Below, in pieces: positions 47,041 through 58,479 of a stretch of 64,000 bases of DNA. Positions within the stretch are counted from its first letter, which is position 1. Each line of letters opens with the position of its first letter. Both the position numbers and the translations under genes were made by a program. The notes under the pieces were generated by a model. The model saw only the letters and a list, made by a program, of their open reading frames with translations. It did not search any database and was not told the DNA's origin. Source of the stretch: Pomphorhynchus laevis (lineage: Eukaryota; Acanthocephala; Palaeacanthocephala; Echinorhynchida; Pomphorhynchidae); assembly GCA_012934845.2 (NCBI GenBank), contig WNNJ02002157.1, forward strand, positions 124,001-188,000. Reading direction: 5' to 3'.

Positions 47041-47666
47041 TGTAATAATTGTATGTAATTCATTTGTTAATAAAAGCAGTAATATAATGCAAAGCACTTT
47101 CTATTAGAAAGTTAAATTTAAGTTTAAAGTTAAATTTAAAGTTCACTTTCTATTAAGTTAAATTTAATCGAATTAATGCATATGTAAAAATCAGAATAAT
47201 GTTCAAATGTAATTTTATTATACGAAATAAAATATTATTTCGATTTTGATTCATTAAAAAATACATTTAAATATTTTCTGTTTCAAATTTTGTCGGAATC
47301 GAATTCTAACTTCGAGCGTTGTCGATTATTATTAAATTTTTAAGCAAAGATATTTTTGATAAAAGTATAAATAAAGCATGTTCTTCGGTATTACTTGAAA
47401 ATAACGAGCAAAATACTAAGAAAATTATATTTGAAATCGATATAAAACTTAAGAATTGACACAATGCAAACATGTGTGTTGAGCGGACTAACCTAATTTT
47501 GGTCGTATCCACTTTTCACCTAAAAAGACAACTAAAATAGCGTCTTAATTTTAACGCTAGATTGTACTTGTTTTCTACCTAGAAACAAGTACTACTTTCC
47601 TTACTTAATATGCCAATTCTATATTTCAAAAATCTTGAAAAGTGAATAAATGATGATGAAACTTAC
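47041..47666. other. Intron 2, region next to exon 2
   Basis: AT-rich. The minor open frame on the minus strand at 47512-47306 shows no family signature. The donor of exon 2 (GTAAGT) is at 47666-47661. Confidence 0.4.
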
Positions 47667-47958
47667 CTAACTTTGATTAGATTGCTTTCGATGTCTTCCG
47701 GTTTTAAATACAACCGTGTCATGTTAGAATCAAGAATATTTAATATGTTTCTATCGAAACAGTCTTGTTTGAGTATCTCGTGAATTGATATAACTTTACA
47801 AATCCTGAATTCAATCCATCCAGGACGAAAATCTGGTAATTTAATTTGAACTGTCGAATGAGATCCGGTGTGGAGTGTTACGGGTGGCAGAAATATATGA
47901 TCCCCAAGACGAAATTTATCTATCTGCAACGAGCTGCCACACACACCACACTTTTCAG
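47667..47958 (-). CDS. AA15-like LPMO-fold gene, exon 2
   Basis: The exon lies between acceptor ACATTTTAG (47959-47967) and donor AG|GTAAGT. It encodes residues 68-164: AEKCGVCGSS (AA15: GGKCGVCGD), then TGSHSTVQIKLPDFRPGWIE and FRIC, which aligns with the AA15 segment ...VTANHxGYFEFRLC. CFDRNILNIL follows (AA15: CLDQNLL). In active AA15 enzymes the His of A-N-H is the second ligand of the copper histidine brace; here that place is held by Arg112 (D-F-R-P-G). Fold-supporting Cys and Gly positions are kept. Splice phases agree on both sides. Confidence 0.75.
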
Positions 47959-49587
47959 CTAAAATGTAGCAAAAAACGTTACTAATATGGGGCCTTGAGC
48001 GTACAAATGTACAAAACGTAAATCTGTTCATTAATTCTATGAATAAATTGACTAAAAAGGTGTAAAATTAGTAAATTTTCAATTGACCAAACAGATAAAT
48101 AAATTGACTAAACAGACTACAAAATGTAAATCTGTTAATTTGATAAGTTAATTAATAAATTTGATAAGCAAATCGACAAAAAAAGTAAAAAAGTAAAAAT
48201 TGCAACTGCATACTCGTTGAAATACACAAAATTTAATTATTTAATAAAAATATTTTTATTATTTAAAAAATAAAAAATAAATATTTAATAAATATTTTAG
48301 ATTTTAGAATTCTGAAAAAGGATCAATAAACACGAATTTATTTTTATATTTCGCTAGCTGCTGGTTAATGTTATTGTTACAATTTGTCATCTTATTTCTG
48401 ATGATAGCAGCAAGCGCAGAATAAAAATAGTTTACTATTTATTGATAACATTTCAAATTTCGTGGAAGGAAATTGTTTCTTCTCTATTTGTATCTTCTCT
48501 ATTTATCTCTGAATCATATGAGCATCAACTTAGCTGCTCAAATATACTTCTCTATTTATCTCTGAATCATATGAGCATTAACTTAGCTGCTCAAATATAC
48601 TTCTCTATTTATCTCTGAATCATATGAGCATTAACTAAGCTGCTCAAATATACTTTCCACCATTTAAGTAACTTTTGGTTTTAATCAAAACATTAATTTA
48701 CTTAACGTAGCTTCAACCGAATATGATAAAGAAAAGTCAAAAATTAAAATGTATACGACGTTCATATAGAAGTGGATTTCTATATGGACGCTGTATTTTG
48801 CTTTCATATTGTTGATATTTGTATGATATTTATATGATATTTGTTTCATTAAGAAAAGTCAATCGATTTGATTTTACATTCTCGTTATGCAAAGATCGAT
48901 AAACTTATCAAAGTTAAGACTATCGAATTAATGATTATACGACGAAGATTAACTTAATATATGCAATGAATGATATATTGAACATCATTCATATTTGTAT
49001 TAAATATAAATTCATATATTTAAAAAATAGACAATTAGAGTAGTTTATTTAAATAACATTTTTGATATACGCAGATCTTGTAAATATTTAGATCGTGTTA
49101 ATCTACAAAGATTTAAAAGATTGTTCGAAACAAATTTTTTAAACAAACTGAAACGTCATCCTAGAGCTGTTAATCTTCTTTTGTCTTGGTGATTCCATCG
49201 AATATCAAATATTTTAAGAATTGAAAAACTTTTGAAGAACATGAATTCACTTTAAAAGGTTTTAAATGATTTTCGCATTTTTTAATCTAAATACGAATAA
49301 TTTCAAACATTTTAATCAAATCATTTTTAAAGGTTTTACTTCATATATACACCACTTACACTGTTAAATATAGTTTGGCGATTAGTGAACAAATGACAGC
49401 ACACCAAAATAGAATAACCCTGATCTCTTTATGTCTTGTATTTATATTTATTTACTAAAATAATTATATAAATTGAGTGTATTTCATGAAAATAGCTAAA
49501 ATAAGCAGCAAAGACTGCATGGGTTTTGATACCACCCATTTTTAGAAAGGCATGCAAACTTTATAGTAAAACAGTTAATTGAGTTAC
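47959..49587. other. Intron 1 of the AA15-like gene
   Basis: AT-rich intron of 1.6 kb with GT (49587-49586) and AG (47960-47959) ends on the minus strand. It contains the 53-bp tandem array at 48495-48653 and a 13-bp-stem hairpin at about 48759-48790. Confidence 0.7.
48495..48653. repeat. Three tandem 53-bp units
   Basis: Units start at 48495, 48548 and 48601 (TTCTCTATTTATCTCTGAAT ...). They differ at only two or three positions, so the array expanded recently. Confidence 0.95.
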
Positions 49588-49789
49588 CTGATAGCGTTAA
49601 TTCATGAAGACCTCCACAATTTTGAAGTTTGACTGACGTACTGCTATCGCTGAGAGATGGCGGATAAATGAGCAATCGGCAGTTCACAATTTGAAATACA
49701 AGCGATGTGTAAATGAAAGATAATTTGATTGATGACAAATGACTTTTGATTGTGAGTGAGGAGAGAAATCCATTATTGTAATAGTCCAT
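49588..49789 (-). CDS. AA15-like LPMO-fold gene, exon 1 (start, signal peptide, N-terminus)
   Basis: I chose the ATG at 49789. It is followed by a 35-residue leader with a hydrophobic core (LSFIYTSLVFQIV, residues 23-35), a plausible signal peptide or anchor. The next residues are NCRLLIYPPSLSDSS, which align with HGRLxxPP at the mature N-terminus of AA15 enzymes. C58-G-G matches their CGG motif. The mature first residue of an active enzyme must be His; here Asn36 stands there and no His is nearby. The segment between YPP and CGG is shorter than usual. The donor is CAG|GTAACT at 49588/49587, and the codon is completed by exon 2 (G|CT, Ala68). Confidence 0.65.
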
Positions 49790-51388
49790 CCTGAATGTTA
49801 CAACAGATATACAGTTTGGTAAAAGCAAGTAACGTCGATATATGCAACATATTCAAATATGAACCAAATATCCTTAGCTGTGATGCCAGATGATAATTTT
49901 AAAAAATAATCCAACTTTTTTACAATGGAGAAAATCTATTGATCACGCTGATGCATTATGCGCAGCCGAGACATTGTTTAAAATAACCTGTCGTGTTGCT
50001 ATTAGTACAAGCTCATCAATCTGACAGTATATATATATATTGCTTTTAGAAAACCTGTCAGAAAAATGCACCTCAATTTATCAAAGAGTAGCATATTATC
50101 TGGATAATAGTCTGTATTCGGTTCTGCGTGAACATAAATCACCTCTCTGTCTTTTTGTCGTGGGTAAAAATACTTGCGTTATCGCAACTGTTCTTCTCTT
50201 ATTAAAAAGGCTTAAAGGCAACAGAACATTTAAAACGATTTAGTTATTTGTATTCTAGTGTCTATAATTTCTACAAATTCTAATTTTTTTGCTGATATAT
50301 ATCTATTGAATAGAAACAGCTTGAATCATCGTTCGTATTTACGCTTAGCATTTTCAGCTACTGATCTTTAAAATATTGCTTCTCGTACTATGTTGTTAGC
50401 TTTTTATTGAATAAGCCAAATGCGCAACTGCGTCTTTGCTTGATAAAGGACAAACTATTTAATTTACGTATTTAAATTTCGAAAATATAAGCATTTGCGC
50501 CGACATTTATTGTACATATTTTAAAACTATTCAACTATAAAGTCTTACGTGATAATCACCATCTGGAGTATGAAATGCATCTAATAAATGGTGGAATGTT
50601 ATACTCTAATACATTAAGTAGTAAACGTCTAAAAATTTTCAATGGCATAAACCAACAACTTTACAACGGATAACGAAAAACAATGCTACATAGCAAAATG
50701 CTTATTTCCCGATATTAAAACTATCAAAGCGTTTTCGGATAAAAGTAAACATCTGTTGAATTTATATAGTAATAAAAATATACGATAAAATTAAAAAATA
50801 CATTAGATGTGATGGAAGACGTTCATCCTACACTTACGAGTACATTGAAGTATCAAAAAAATGAGTACAATCGCTGGATCAGATAAAAGCGGAAAAATCT
50901 GGAAAATAAGGCAAGTAAAGAATCTTTATATGATACTGACATCAGACTATTAAATGAAGGTAAGTAGTGCGGTGTAGTGTAGTTTTAAAAGTTATAACTA
51001 TAACGATGACAATGATAATTAACCAATTAATAATTTTGAATTCTTTGAAATATTTTTCATTTTAAGGATACAATATCGTGAAAGTGAATGATTGAACTAA
51101 CATGGACCTTAATACGAAAGAATTTATACTGAAATATAAAAGCAAAATGCTAACATGTCGGATGTTTTGTGGCATCTATCTGTGCAAACACATTAGGTTT
51201 ACCGATTGTGTAAATTATCTCTTGAAGAATGAAGTTAATCCTACAAATATCGAGATCACGTTGCATGTGTAATTTTTATTTAAAATTTTTCTTAATTATT
51301 TTATCAAATCGTATATATAGAAAGTATCAATATGGTTATTTGAACTGCAGCTTTGGATCAATGTTTCTGTAGGATTCACAAATATCTC
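49790..51388. other. AT-rich region upstream of the AA15-like gene
   Basis: It should contain the promoter of the minus-strand gene. Apart from the candidate exon at 50050-50163 and a possible exon remnant ending at a GTAAGT near 50959, nothing is recognised. Confidence 0.35.
50050..50163 (+). CDS. Candidate host exon, unknown protein
   Basis: An open 114-bp segment lies between TTGCTTTTAG and GTAAAAATAC and encodes ENLSEKCTSIYQRVAYYLD, then NSLYSVLREHKSPLCLFVV. The composition is protein-like and richer in G and C than the flanks. I do not recognise the family, and both splice sites are only moderate, so a chance open frame is possible. Confidence 0.25.
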
Positions 51389-51540
51389 AAAATAGGTAGG
51401 TATAGAAAATTTAACCAAGCTTTCTTTTGCAATTTATGTAGCACAATACAATATGTGCTACTGACGAAGGGTAACCCGAAAACGTATTTAAATCAATTGC
51501 AAAAGAAAGCTTGGTTAAATTTTATATACCTACCTATTTT
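51389..51540. repeat. Long inverted repeat (46-nt arms) enclosing a hammerhead-like core
   Basis: AAAATAGGTAGGTATAGAAA with the next 26 bases (51389-51434) is repeated as its reverse complement at 51495-51540 with one mismatch. Weaker pairing continues outward. An inner stem TAGCACA / TGTGCTA lies at 51440-51460. Confidence 0.85.
51425..51500 (+). ncRNA. Hammerhead-ribozyme-like core of a PLE terminal repeat
   Basis: CTGACGA (51461-51467, fits CUGANGA) is followed by A, GGG-TAA-CCC (stem II) and GAAA (51478-51481). After one extra A, CGTA can pair with TATG before the expected cleavage position, and the long arms at 51389-51434 and 51495-51540 extend stem III. Stem I is TAGCACA with TGTGCTA. 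The residue at the cleavage position is not the usual C, and an extra A follows the GAAA, so the copy is probably inactive. Confidence 0.45.
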
Positions 51541-51808
51541 GAAATATATAATTTCTTACAGTCAAGCATCCGAAAGTTTGATCCTCTGGTTGTTAATGAT
51601 GGTCTGCATTGCAAATTGTAGGATTTAAGAGCTAACACCACCAACAATTTTAGCTAGATGTTGGAAATGCATTTTCGCAATGTCACAGAGACAGCCGAAA
51701 CGGCGTGTGATAGTTCATCTTACTGACGATGGCTGCCGGCTATCACATGACCGTCTAGGAGTGACGAAAGTTTGCAGGCTAAAGAATATGCTCGATTCAA
51801 ACACTTAT

Positions 51809-51810
<2 letters not shown>

Positions 51811-51851
<41 letters not shown>
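51811..51851. repeat. (TA)n microsatellite
   Basis: About 20 TA units without interruption. Confidence 0.95.
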
Positions 51852-51855
<4 letters not shown>

Positions 51856-51989
51856 AATCGTAGAATGTGTAAAACTGTGCTCCGGGAGCTAAAAAGCTTC
51901 AGTTTCATAATCGTAGATTTTGCCAAAAACCGGAGTTCGATTACATGCAGAGCAGACTTCCTTATCACTCCTAGACGAGCTGATTTTAG

Positions 51990-52560
51990 CCGGCAACACT
52001 GAGTGCTGCCGGCTCTCTGTAGGGAAATCTATATTTAGACAAATAGAAGATGTTCCAATTAGAGATAATAGTATCCCAATTATAGCTGTATTATTTTTAA
52101 ACTTTATAGAATATGAATTTGTTCATAACTGTTTAAAAAATAAATCTAAATTATATAAAGATATGAAATATGTTTCGATAAATTGATGATATATGTGTAT
52201 TTAACTCTAATAATTTTTATTCAATAAGCGAACAAATTTTTCCATGTAGCCTCATTCTTAATAAAACCAATATTAATGACAAAGAAAGTGTATATCTTAA
52301 TATGAACATTAAATTAACATCAATTGAAACTACTTTTAATTTATATCGTAAAGATGACATTTTAATTTACAAGAAACATTTTCGCATGATCATTCATGCA
52401 TACCATATAATATAAAATATAATACATCTAATATTGAAATTTCAAGTATTGCCATATTTAATGATAAATTATTTAAATAATTTAATAGATACATATTTAA
52501 ACTAGGTTACTTTAAAAATAACATCAAACAGAAAAAAATATTATTAAAATAAATTTAAAC
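51990..52560 (+). mobile_element. Naiad-type PLE copy I: decayed RT fragment
   Basis: The frames include IFRQIEDVP (copy B: FRQIKGVPMG), FLNFIEYEFVHNCLKNKSKL, the RYIDDIC-type box as FRXIDDICV, SLILNKTNIND and HSCIPYNIKYNT. Many deletions and stops are present and the tail is missing. Confidence 0.7.
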
Positions 52561-53027
52561 ACTTACGGAAAATAGTTTAAATTTGTTTAAATTTAAACTC
52601 TAATTATAAAGAGTTTAGATTTGTTTTAATTTGCTCACTTAATGAAATGTAATTTTTAATAAAACTAATATTGTTGATAATATTATTGATAATATGTATT
52701 TAACTATAATAATTTTTATTCAATAAGAATATTTTATTTAATTAATATTGTTATATTTATTTAAATTTAAATAAATTTAAAAAAATTTATTTATTTTTTA
52801 TGTAAATTTAAAAATTAATATTTACATAAAATATTGCGAAATTTAAATATTACAAATATTATAATTAAAGTTTATCAGATGCAATTCATTATCTTAGCAC
52901 CTGAATCTCTGATCTTCTAATACATTGCATATTAAAATACTTTAACGATTTATTTCATAGATTAGAATATTTATATTTTAATGTTTAGTTACAGTTAAAT
53001 TATCTTATTTGTATAAACGAGATTTAT
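52561..53027. other. AT-rich DNA
   Basis: A further scrap of the Naiad RT (TTATTCAATAAG after ATAATATGTATTTAACTATA) appears near 52690. Otherwise it is low complexity. Confidence 0.4.
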
Positions 53028-53131
53028 TATTATTTTTAGTTTATGATTATATTTAGTTTATGATTATTTTTAGTTTATGATTATTTTTAGTTTATGATTA
53101 TTTTTAGATTTATCATTATTTTTAGTTTATA
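53028..53131. repeat. Tandem 18-bp repeat, about 5.5 units
   Basis: The unit TTTATGATTATTTTTAGT is repeated with single changes. Confidence 0.9.
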
Positions 53132-54420
53132 CATATGCCCTATCCAAGCGATTACTGCATCAATTCAGGTAATATGTAATTTTCTTGAATACTGCACGCA
53201 ATTAATTGTAAAGTCATCAGGCAATGTCATTTAAATGAAATTGGCAGATGGCATAATTGTTTAATTGTTTTATTATTGTTTCATAATTGTTTTATTAGTT
53301 CAATGATATTATAAATTGTGTGGTTGTTTCAATGGTATAAGTCTAATATGTAAAATCAAATCAGTATTTTGCTTATGATGTACACGGTGTCCATCATGTT
53401 TTCATACTAGTAAACTAATTTTTGGACACCTAACTATTTGTTTATCGTTTACTCATATTTTTAATTCCTCATATTTTTAAAGTTTAGTATTTAATATTGA
53501 GTGTACTTTGTCAATGCTAAGTGTAAATTGAAGCATCGAGACCTAATCGTCAGATCAACATGTTTTCTATTCTTATTATTAACTGGTTCCTATTGCCAGA
53601 TAAATTTGTTTATATTTTAAAAGATAATGTTTAATTTTAAATTCGAGGACAAGATCAATAAAAAACCTTTATTTTATATTTTCATTAATCAAATTAACAT
53701 TTCATACATTCTAGTTTTGAATTTGTTCAATTTTAACGTAAGCATTATGCTCTTTAGATTCTGCGATTTATTTAAAAATGTAATTTTGAGGGAAGCAAAA
53801 ATGCATATTTAAGATCAGGGCGTATTTAAAATATTAATATTTTATTTGTTCAAAAAAATACATTTAAATGGAAGTTTTAACCCATCCTTAATTTGCAATT
53901 AGTGGTGATGCCAAAATAAAAAGGGTTATAACATACCACATGCCTTATTACAGATTTAAATTGAATGTTTAAATGGATTACTGAGATCAGTTACCTCTCA
54001 CATAACGAATTTATATTGGTATACTGATTTCACCGTGGATTGATATATTCAATTTGTTATATGTAAGCTCAATTTTTATAAAAGAAATAACTAGTAACCC
54101 TACGAAATGTCAACATTTGCTATCAGAATATTGAAATTGATACCGTTAGTTAATGTTTGTTTACTATTAACACATGTTAGAGCTCTTAAAACTTCCGCTG
54201 CTCTATCCATCAGAAGGCAAGCCATAAGATAAATTTCACATAATAAAATACAAAATAACGATTTTGATGAATATATATAGCATGCTCAACGAATAAATCA
54301 AAAATACATTAATTTTATTTACATTATTTGTTTCCATATATCCACAGGGTATTTCTGGATGTATAAGATAAAATCTTCTAATTAGGTTCCATTACATTGG
54401 ATGTTGATGAAGACAGGAGT
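53132..54420. other. AT-rich DNA
   Basis: No coding or RNA feature is recognised. The open frame 53627-53812 is Phe/Ile/Asn-rich and probably fortuitous. Confidence 0.35.
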
Positions 54421-54641
54421 AATCGACTGCTCAAAACGAGATCTTGAAGCGAGTATTAGCATTATTATATTATAAGCAAAGCAAACATGCAGTTGTTGAC
54501 TGCCTGAATTTTTATTGTAATATTTTACAATCGCTTGTAAAACAAAAGGTCGTGAATCATAAGAGTACTGCAGTCATACTTGGTTGTAATGAAATAAATA
54601 CATCTTCATCACCTGAACTTGATATCGATGCTGCGGTATAA
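54421..54641 (+). CDS. Candidate host exon, unknown protein
   Basis: The frame STAQNEILKRVLALLYYKQS, then KHAVVDCLNFYCNILQSLVK, reads like a globular helical protein and is less AT-biased than the surroundings. It is open from a TAA at 54420 to a TAA at 54639-54641. No ATG with context and no clear splice acceptor is seen, although GCG|GTATAA near 54637 could be a donor. The family is not recognised. It could be the remains of a host exon or of an element. Confidence 0.25.
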
Positions 54642-54649
54642 TAATTGTA

Positions 54650-54805
54650 GGATTTTATAAAATAAAAAAATTGAAATTTAAAGTAAAAGTCAATTTTCAT
54701 TTATTGACTAATAAATAACAGACGATGTATCAGAATAAGGATTAGAGGTCATCAGGAAGAACTGCTATGCTTTAAGGTTTCTGCCCCTAGTCTTCGACAT
54801 GGAAA
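54650..54805 (-). mobile_element. Naiad-type PLE copy G: tail fragment
   Basis: Minus-strand tail with GGGGCAGAAACCTTAAAGCA and CATAGCAGTTC, then CTGATGACCTCTAATCC. It is cut off within the pseudoknot. Confidence 0.65.
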
Positions 54806-54829
54806 TGTTACTATCGGCTATATTCCTCG

Positions 54830-55030
54830 AATACGTATATTAAATTATTTATAAATTAAACATAATGATATATAAATAAAATAATTACATTATAAATAAT
54901 TAAATAATATTAATAAATAACAGAAGATGTATTAGAATAAGGATTAGAAGTCATCAGTAAGAACTGCTATGCTATAAGGTTTCGCGCCCCCCATTCTTCG
55001 ATCCAACATAGCAGCGGGACAAATCTACAA
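54830..55030 (-). mobile_element. Naiad-type PLE copy H: tail fragment
   Basis: Minus-strand tail in which CTGCTATG and CATAGCAG are perfectly complementary although stem 1 has decayed. It lies in tandem with copy G. Confidence 0.65.
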
Positions 55031-56254
55031 TAAAATAATTTTCTCACGTTAAGAAATATATGGCAGCCGATAAACTAATTTCAAAATTAACCTGCTGGCA
55101 TTTGTACTATTTGCAATAATCGGTAAATAAGCAAGAACGAATATACGAAACATAAATTGTCCTCTCGTAAAAGGAACTTTGAAGTATTAGATGATACAAT
55201 AGAAATGTAGAATTAAAAGCGAATATGATTTTTAAACTGCTTTGAATCTTGCTTCATTGAACTTAAAATCTTGTTAAAAATGTATGCCTGGTCTCCGGCA
55301 CATCGAACACTAACGATCAACAATAAAATTTGAAAGTTTGAATAATATGAGGAAAAAGAATAAAACAATTTGACCAAAAAAATAAGTGTTAATTTTAATA
55401 AGTGTTAAAAATAAGTGTTAATAATGAACACTTTATAGCGTTTGAAAAATTAATTAATTTTATGTCTTTATCTGCTTTGAGCGTTTTTTATAAGAACATA
55501 TTGGTTAGACATTAATCGTCCAATCATAAAAAGCAACTTGAAGAATAATATGTAATGTCATGAACTTAAAATTCAAACGGGCGTAGATATAAATTATATT
55601 TTTATTATATTTCATATAAATACATTTTTGTATAATTTATATGAAATATAAATTTAAACTATGATGAGTTTTCACTTAGCGGAACACAACATCTATGAAA
55701 ATAGGACAATGATTCGACCTGAATAAACTCGTTAGTTGTATAAAATTTTGCGAACTGTCTTTTTTAAATATTATTCAATACTCAAGTAATATTAAATGAT
55801 ATTATTTTAATATTATTCAATATTATTTTATAAGGACATAAGATGAAATAACAATAATTTTGTAAATCTGATATTTGATAAAATACTTTCTATTTAAACA
55901 TGAATTTAAAAATATAAGGATGAAAGTATTAAGGATGAAACAATCCAGTTTTTTTGGAAAATCTAAATAGCTTTAAACAGCTAAACGTTTAACAATAAAT
56001 TTAAATTGAAATTCCGAAATTTTTTGCTAACTTTAGGTTTAAAAATCCAAAACTCGTATGGTTACAAATTATTAATAACATTGAATTTTTATTTATCCAA
56101 TAATAATTTAAATAATAATTAATTATTATTCAATAATCATCCAATAATAATTTTTTATTTATTCAATAATTTTTATTTATTATCGAACATGATTAATTAT
56201 CCTTACATGATAATATTTAATATCAATAGATATTAAATAATGATATCTAATAAT
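55031..56254. other. AT-rich DNA
   Basis: No recognisable feature. A short inverted pair of ATAAATTATATTTTTATTAT-like sequence lies near 55590-55650. Confidence 0.35.
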
Positions 56255-56690
56255 ATAATGCTCTGATAATATTTAATATCAATAGTAAAATATGAAAGAA
56301 TTAAAAATATCGATTTAAAAACTGTTTTAATCAAATCAAACTATTTGCTTACAACGAGGTTAACTTTATAAATGCATAGATATCAATATTAATATTTATA
56401 CTATCAATATAATATCAATATCTGATAATATAATATCAATATATAATATCAATATCAATTTATCAATTTATATACATATCAATTTATAATATATCAATTT
56501 AAATATATCAATTTATATATATCAATTTATATCAATATCTGATGATATAATGCTCTGATAATATTTAATATCAATAATAAAATATGATAGAATTAAAAAT
56601 ATCGATTTAAAAACCGTTTTAATCAAATCAAAATATTTGCTTACAACGAAGTTAACTTTATAAATGCATAGATATCAATATTAATATTTT
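56255..56690. repeat. Direct repeat (~140 bp, period 292 bp) around a TATCAAT-rich array
   Basis: ATAATGCTCTGATAATATTT with the next ~120 bases occurs at 56255 and at 56547 with about 95% identity. Between them (56398-56540) are many copies of TATCAAT / TTATATATCAA. Confidence 0.9.
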
Positions 56691-56814
56691 TATGGACATT
56701 ATTTACTGACCATGTTTAGCAAAATTGTAAATTATTTTATTCATGCAGCTCAAAGTAAGATCTTTATTAATATTAATGTAAAATATAAAAAATATTCGAA
56801 ATATTTAAAATCAT

Positions 56815-57080
56815 TATTTTCACCGATGATCTGCTAATACTTTCAAACTCTATTTAAATCGCGCAATCCATACTTGACAGACTCAACCTATACTGTATCG
56901 ATAGCGGCCTTAATGTCAACATTCTGAAGATCAAAGCTATCAAAATTCGGCTTAGTGGACGCTTTGCTAATTCTGATAAACTTTCGCTAGACCGTTGACC
57001 TATTGAATTCACCAACTCTTACATATATAGGCGTCCATGGTTATTTCGTCTCAACTTTGAACAAATATAATGTAAAGTAT
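56815..57080 (+). mobile_element. LINE reverse transcriptase fragment
   Basis: The frame opens with FTDDLLILSNS (the YADD box as FTDD), then SILDRLNLYCIDSGLNVNIL and IKAIKIRLSGRFANSDKLSL, ending near FTNSYIY. It resembles the LINE-E RT at 44.5 kb more than LINE-A or LINE-B. Confidence 0.65.
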
Positions 57081-58479
57081 TATGGGCCATATTATATTTA
57101 TTATTATCTTACAGTATTATATTATATATTTCTTATTATTTTTAAAACTTCGAAATATGCATTTTACAAGAAAAGATTGCAAATGTAGAATTTTACAAAA
57201 ATATCTGAAATTTATTTAAAATATATCAATATTATAAATATAATTTCACGAATTATATAATTCGTAATATAATTTATTAATATAAATTGTAATATTAAAT
57301 TTTAATATATTATTAAAATAATTTATATATTAATTATTATAAATACGTAATTTACAATATTGTAATAAACAATACAGGAAATATCTAAAGAACAACAGGG
57401 TACTATATTATAAAGCTAAATATAAATATTTATGTTATATACGAATACTGAATAGGCAAACCCAATCGATTTGTTTTAATCGTTATAAAATAAAAACGCC
57501 ATTTATAAATGGCAATTTAATATTTGTTTTCTATTGACAAAAAATAAACTCATCAAACAAAGTTTTCATAAATCTATAAATTTCTAATAAAACAATATGA
57601 ATTACTATTAATATACCATTTCCTGCCCATCCTAAGTTTAAAATGTGTTAAATGAACTCCTTATATGTATTAGTGGTACGATTTATGCTCCATTCTATTT
57701 AAATATTTTGAAATGATAACCAAAATGATGAAAATCTCTTTTATTAAGTCTCTTTTTAATCTCTTTAGGCTTCAAATAACCATAGTGATAATCAAAAACT
57801 TGGTTCAAAACACGAAATTTAGGTATTTCTTTCATCTCAAAGTAAATTATCTCGTTAATATGAACAAAATGCGTAATTATTCTAGTAAAACGATAAACTA
57901 TAGCAAGTAAATTATTTGTGTATTCTTGTGATATTTTAGCGATAAACTAGCGAAAGATTAGAAAATCTTGGAAACAGTTGTTTCGTAACCGACAATAGCC
58001 AGTTGTTTGTTGAATAAGATTGTAACGAATAAAAACATAACGAAAGAGTTAAATATGACATAATAAGATTCAGTTTACAATCGTAAAAACGCAAACAAAC
58101 GTTGTAGATATAATTATCAATTCATATATCATTTGCACTATTGCTCATTTTAAATTCGAGGGAACTTAATTGATTTAGATTTTTCAATATTTTGCTCTGC
58201 TTTTAATGTAAAGTATTCGAGCAATATTTTACATATTCATGAATAGTTCTAAATATTTATTTTGACTTTTTATAAATATTATTATAATATTTAAAATATT
58301 ATATTTTAATATTATATTTAATATTATTATATTATTATATTTTTAATTTTTAAATTATTTTGAAGAGAGCCAATACCATTATATAGGCAATTATTAAAAT
58401 TTTATTAGGTAATGTATTATATTTTTTATTTTATGGTATGCATAAATATTATTATAAGATCAATTTTTTAAATAATTAT
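57081..58479. other. AT-rich DNA
   Basis: No convincing feature. The open frame 57713-57910 is Lys/Asn/Ile-rich without recognisable motifs. Confidence 0.35.

Noticed and set aside
47306-47512. Minus-strand frame considered as a further exon of the AA15-like gene
   Set aside because: No AA15 motif. Exons 2 and 3 join directly with the correct phase, so no extra exon is needed.
48759-48795. Hairpin CGTTCATATAGAA...TTCTATATGGACG in intron 1 as a microRNA precursor
   Set aside because: The stem is only 13 pairs, too short for a precursor.
50809-50960. Frame LDVMEDVHPTLTSTLKYQKN... ending at a GTAAGT as an exon
   Set aside because: An in-frame stop interrupts it and no acceptor or homology supports it; it may be a decayed exon.
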